A stretch of DNA of 6,609 nucleotides from UBA4615 sp044342535 (GTDB lineage Bacteria; Pseudomonadota; Gammaproteobacteria; Burkholderiales; Burkholderiaceae_E), in NCBI GenBank assembly GCA_044342535.1, contig JBIIPQ010000242.1:1-6609 (forward strand), in the 5' to 3' direction. Position 1 is the first letter of the stretch, and each line of letters opens with the position of its first letter. Below, piece by piece: positions 5,783 to 6,609 of the stretch. Both the position numbers and the translations under genes were made by a program. Under the pieces are notes generated by a model. That model had not been told where the DNA came from and did not search any database. It saw nothing but the letters and a program-made list of their open reading frames with translations.

Positions 5783-6609
5783 AGGCGGCCTTGAGCGCGG
5801 CGCGGCGGGCAGCGTGCGCGATGGCGGCCTCGACGTAGGCGGTGAACAGCGGATGGCCGTCGCGCGGCGTCGAGGTGAACTCGGGGTGGAACTGCACGCC
5901 GACGAACCACGGATGGGCCTGGCGACCGGACTGCGGCAGCTCGGCGATCTCGGTCAGGCCTTCGGACGGCGTGCGCGCCGACACCTTCAGGCCCGCGGTC
6001 TCGAGCTGCTGCACGTAGTGGTTGTTGACCTCGTAGCGATGGCGGTGCCGCTCGCTGACCGCCTCGCCGTAGATCGACTCGGCCAGCGTCCCCGGCAGCA
6101 CCGGGCAGCGCTGCGCGCCCAGGCGCATCGTGCCGCCGAGGTCGGAGCCGGCGTCGCGGCGCTCGACCTTGCCTTCGCGATCGAGCCACTCGGTGATCAG
6201 GCCGACCACCGGATGCGGTGTCTTCGGATCGAACTCGGTGCTGTTGGCGCGCGCCAGGCCGCAGACGTCGCGGGCGAACTCGATGACCGCGAGCTGCATC
6301 CCGAGACAGATGCCGAGGTAGGGCACGCCGTGCTCGCGGGCATAGCGGATCGCGGCGATCTTGCCCTCGACGCCGCGCTTGCCGAAGCCGCCCGGCACCA
6401 GGATCGCGTCGAAGCGCTCCAGGCTCTCGGCGCCGTCGCGCTCGATGTTCTCGCTGTCGATGTACTCGATCGCGACGCGGCTCTCGGTGTGGATGCCGGC
6501 GTGCGTGAGCGCCTCGGACAGCGACTTGTACGACTCGGTCAGGTCGACGTACTTGCCGACCATCGCGATCTGCACGGTGCGCTTGGGATGCTGCTGGCGA
6601 TCGACGAGG
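5781..6609 (-). CDS. pyrG: CTP synthase, C-terminal glutaminase part (5' end outside window)
   Basis: The last 275 residues of CTP synthase, which aminates UTP to CTP using ATP and glutamine; full-length enzymes are about 545 residues. The fragment starts near the end of the synthetase domain linker (LVDRQQHPKRTVQIAMVGKYVDLTESYKS) and holds the whole class I glutamine amidotransferase domain. The catalytic triad is visible: nucleophile Cys in GICLGMQ (fragment residue 101), and His241 and Glu243 in VQFHPEF. The oxyanion-loop segment LVPGGFGKRG (70-79) and the family motifs LGGTMRLG and RHRHRYEVNNHYV are intact. CTP is needed for nucleic acids and also by CMP-KDO synthetase, which acts downstream of the neighbouring kdsA product. 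It is the first gene of the minus-strand run seen here; any promoter or 5' regulation lies beyond the window. The C-terminus (AHAARRAALKAA) is a normal variable tail. Confidence 0.98.
   Translation of the reverse strand, partial: LVDRQQHPKRTVQIAMVGKYVDLTESYKSLSEALTHAGIHTESRVAIEYIDSENIERDGAESLERFDAILVPGGFGKRGVEGKIAAIRYAREHGVPYLGICLGMQLAVIEFARDVCGLARANSTEFDPKTPHPVVGLITEWLDREGKVERRDAGSDLGGTMRLGAQRCPVLPGTLAESIYGEAVSERHRHRYEVNNHYVQQLETAGLKVSARTPSEGLTEIAELPQSGRQAHPWFVGVQFHPEFTSTPRDGHPLFTAYVEAAIAHAARRAALKAA

Noticed and set aside
4630..5838. Plus-strand open frame of 402 codons opposite kdsA and the DUF1330 gene
   Set aside because: Antisense to a complete KdsA, low-complexity composition, and no ribosome binding site or domain seen.

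Overview
The window is about 70% GC and reads as chromosomal DNA from a betaproteobacterium, most likely Burkholderiales. The basis is the gene order pyrG-kdsA-DUF1330-eno-ftsB, which I recall as typical of that order, together with the Burkholderia-like sequences of KdsA and FtsB. Assignment to a genus is not possible from this window. Coding density is nearly complete: no stretch above 300 bases lacks a gene, and the longest plausible non-coding stretch is the divergent region around 1333-1436. I saw no tRNA, rRNA, CRISPR array, insertion sequence, phage gene or attachment site.

Left end, minus strand (1-1401): a gene for a DUF455 ferritin-like protein runs leftward. It overlaps by 10 bases the start of a Tat-exported PhoD-type phosphatase/phosphodiesterase that is cut by the window edge. 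A short divergent control region follows. On the plus strand (1437-2989) a gamma-class carbonic anhydrase-like protein is coupled through an ATGA overlap to hslO, which encodes the redox-switched chaperone Hsp33.

Right side, minus strand (6609 down to 2949): a tight run of five genes in the order pyrG (N-terminal part outside the window), kdsA, a small DUF1330 protein, eno and ftsB. Gaps are 8, 26, 5 and 9 bases, so this looks like one operon with its main promoter upstream of pyrG and outside the window. It joins nucleotide supply (CTP, also needed to activate KDO), KDO synthesis for lipopolysaccharide, glycolysis (enolase makes the phosphoenolpyruvate that KdsA uses) and septum assembly (FtsB). 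The ends of ftsB and hslO converge and overlap by 41 bases.

This is mainly a housekeeping region and I found no new defence, mobile or biosynthetic system. The points most worth a second look are a possible leaderless internal promoter at the eno/ftsB junction, an extra Ala/Gly/Pro/acidic segment in Hsp33 just before its redox switch, the coding overlap of hslO and ftsB, the uncertain DUF455 start that collides with a plus-strand promoter, and the conserved diiron-like ligand pattern in the DUF455 protein.
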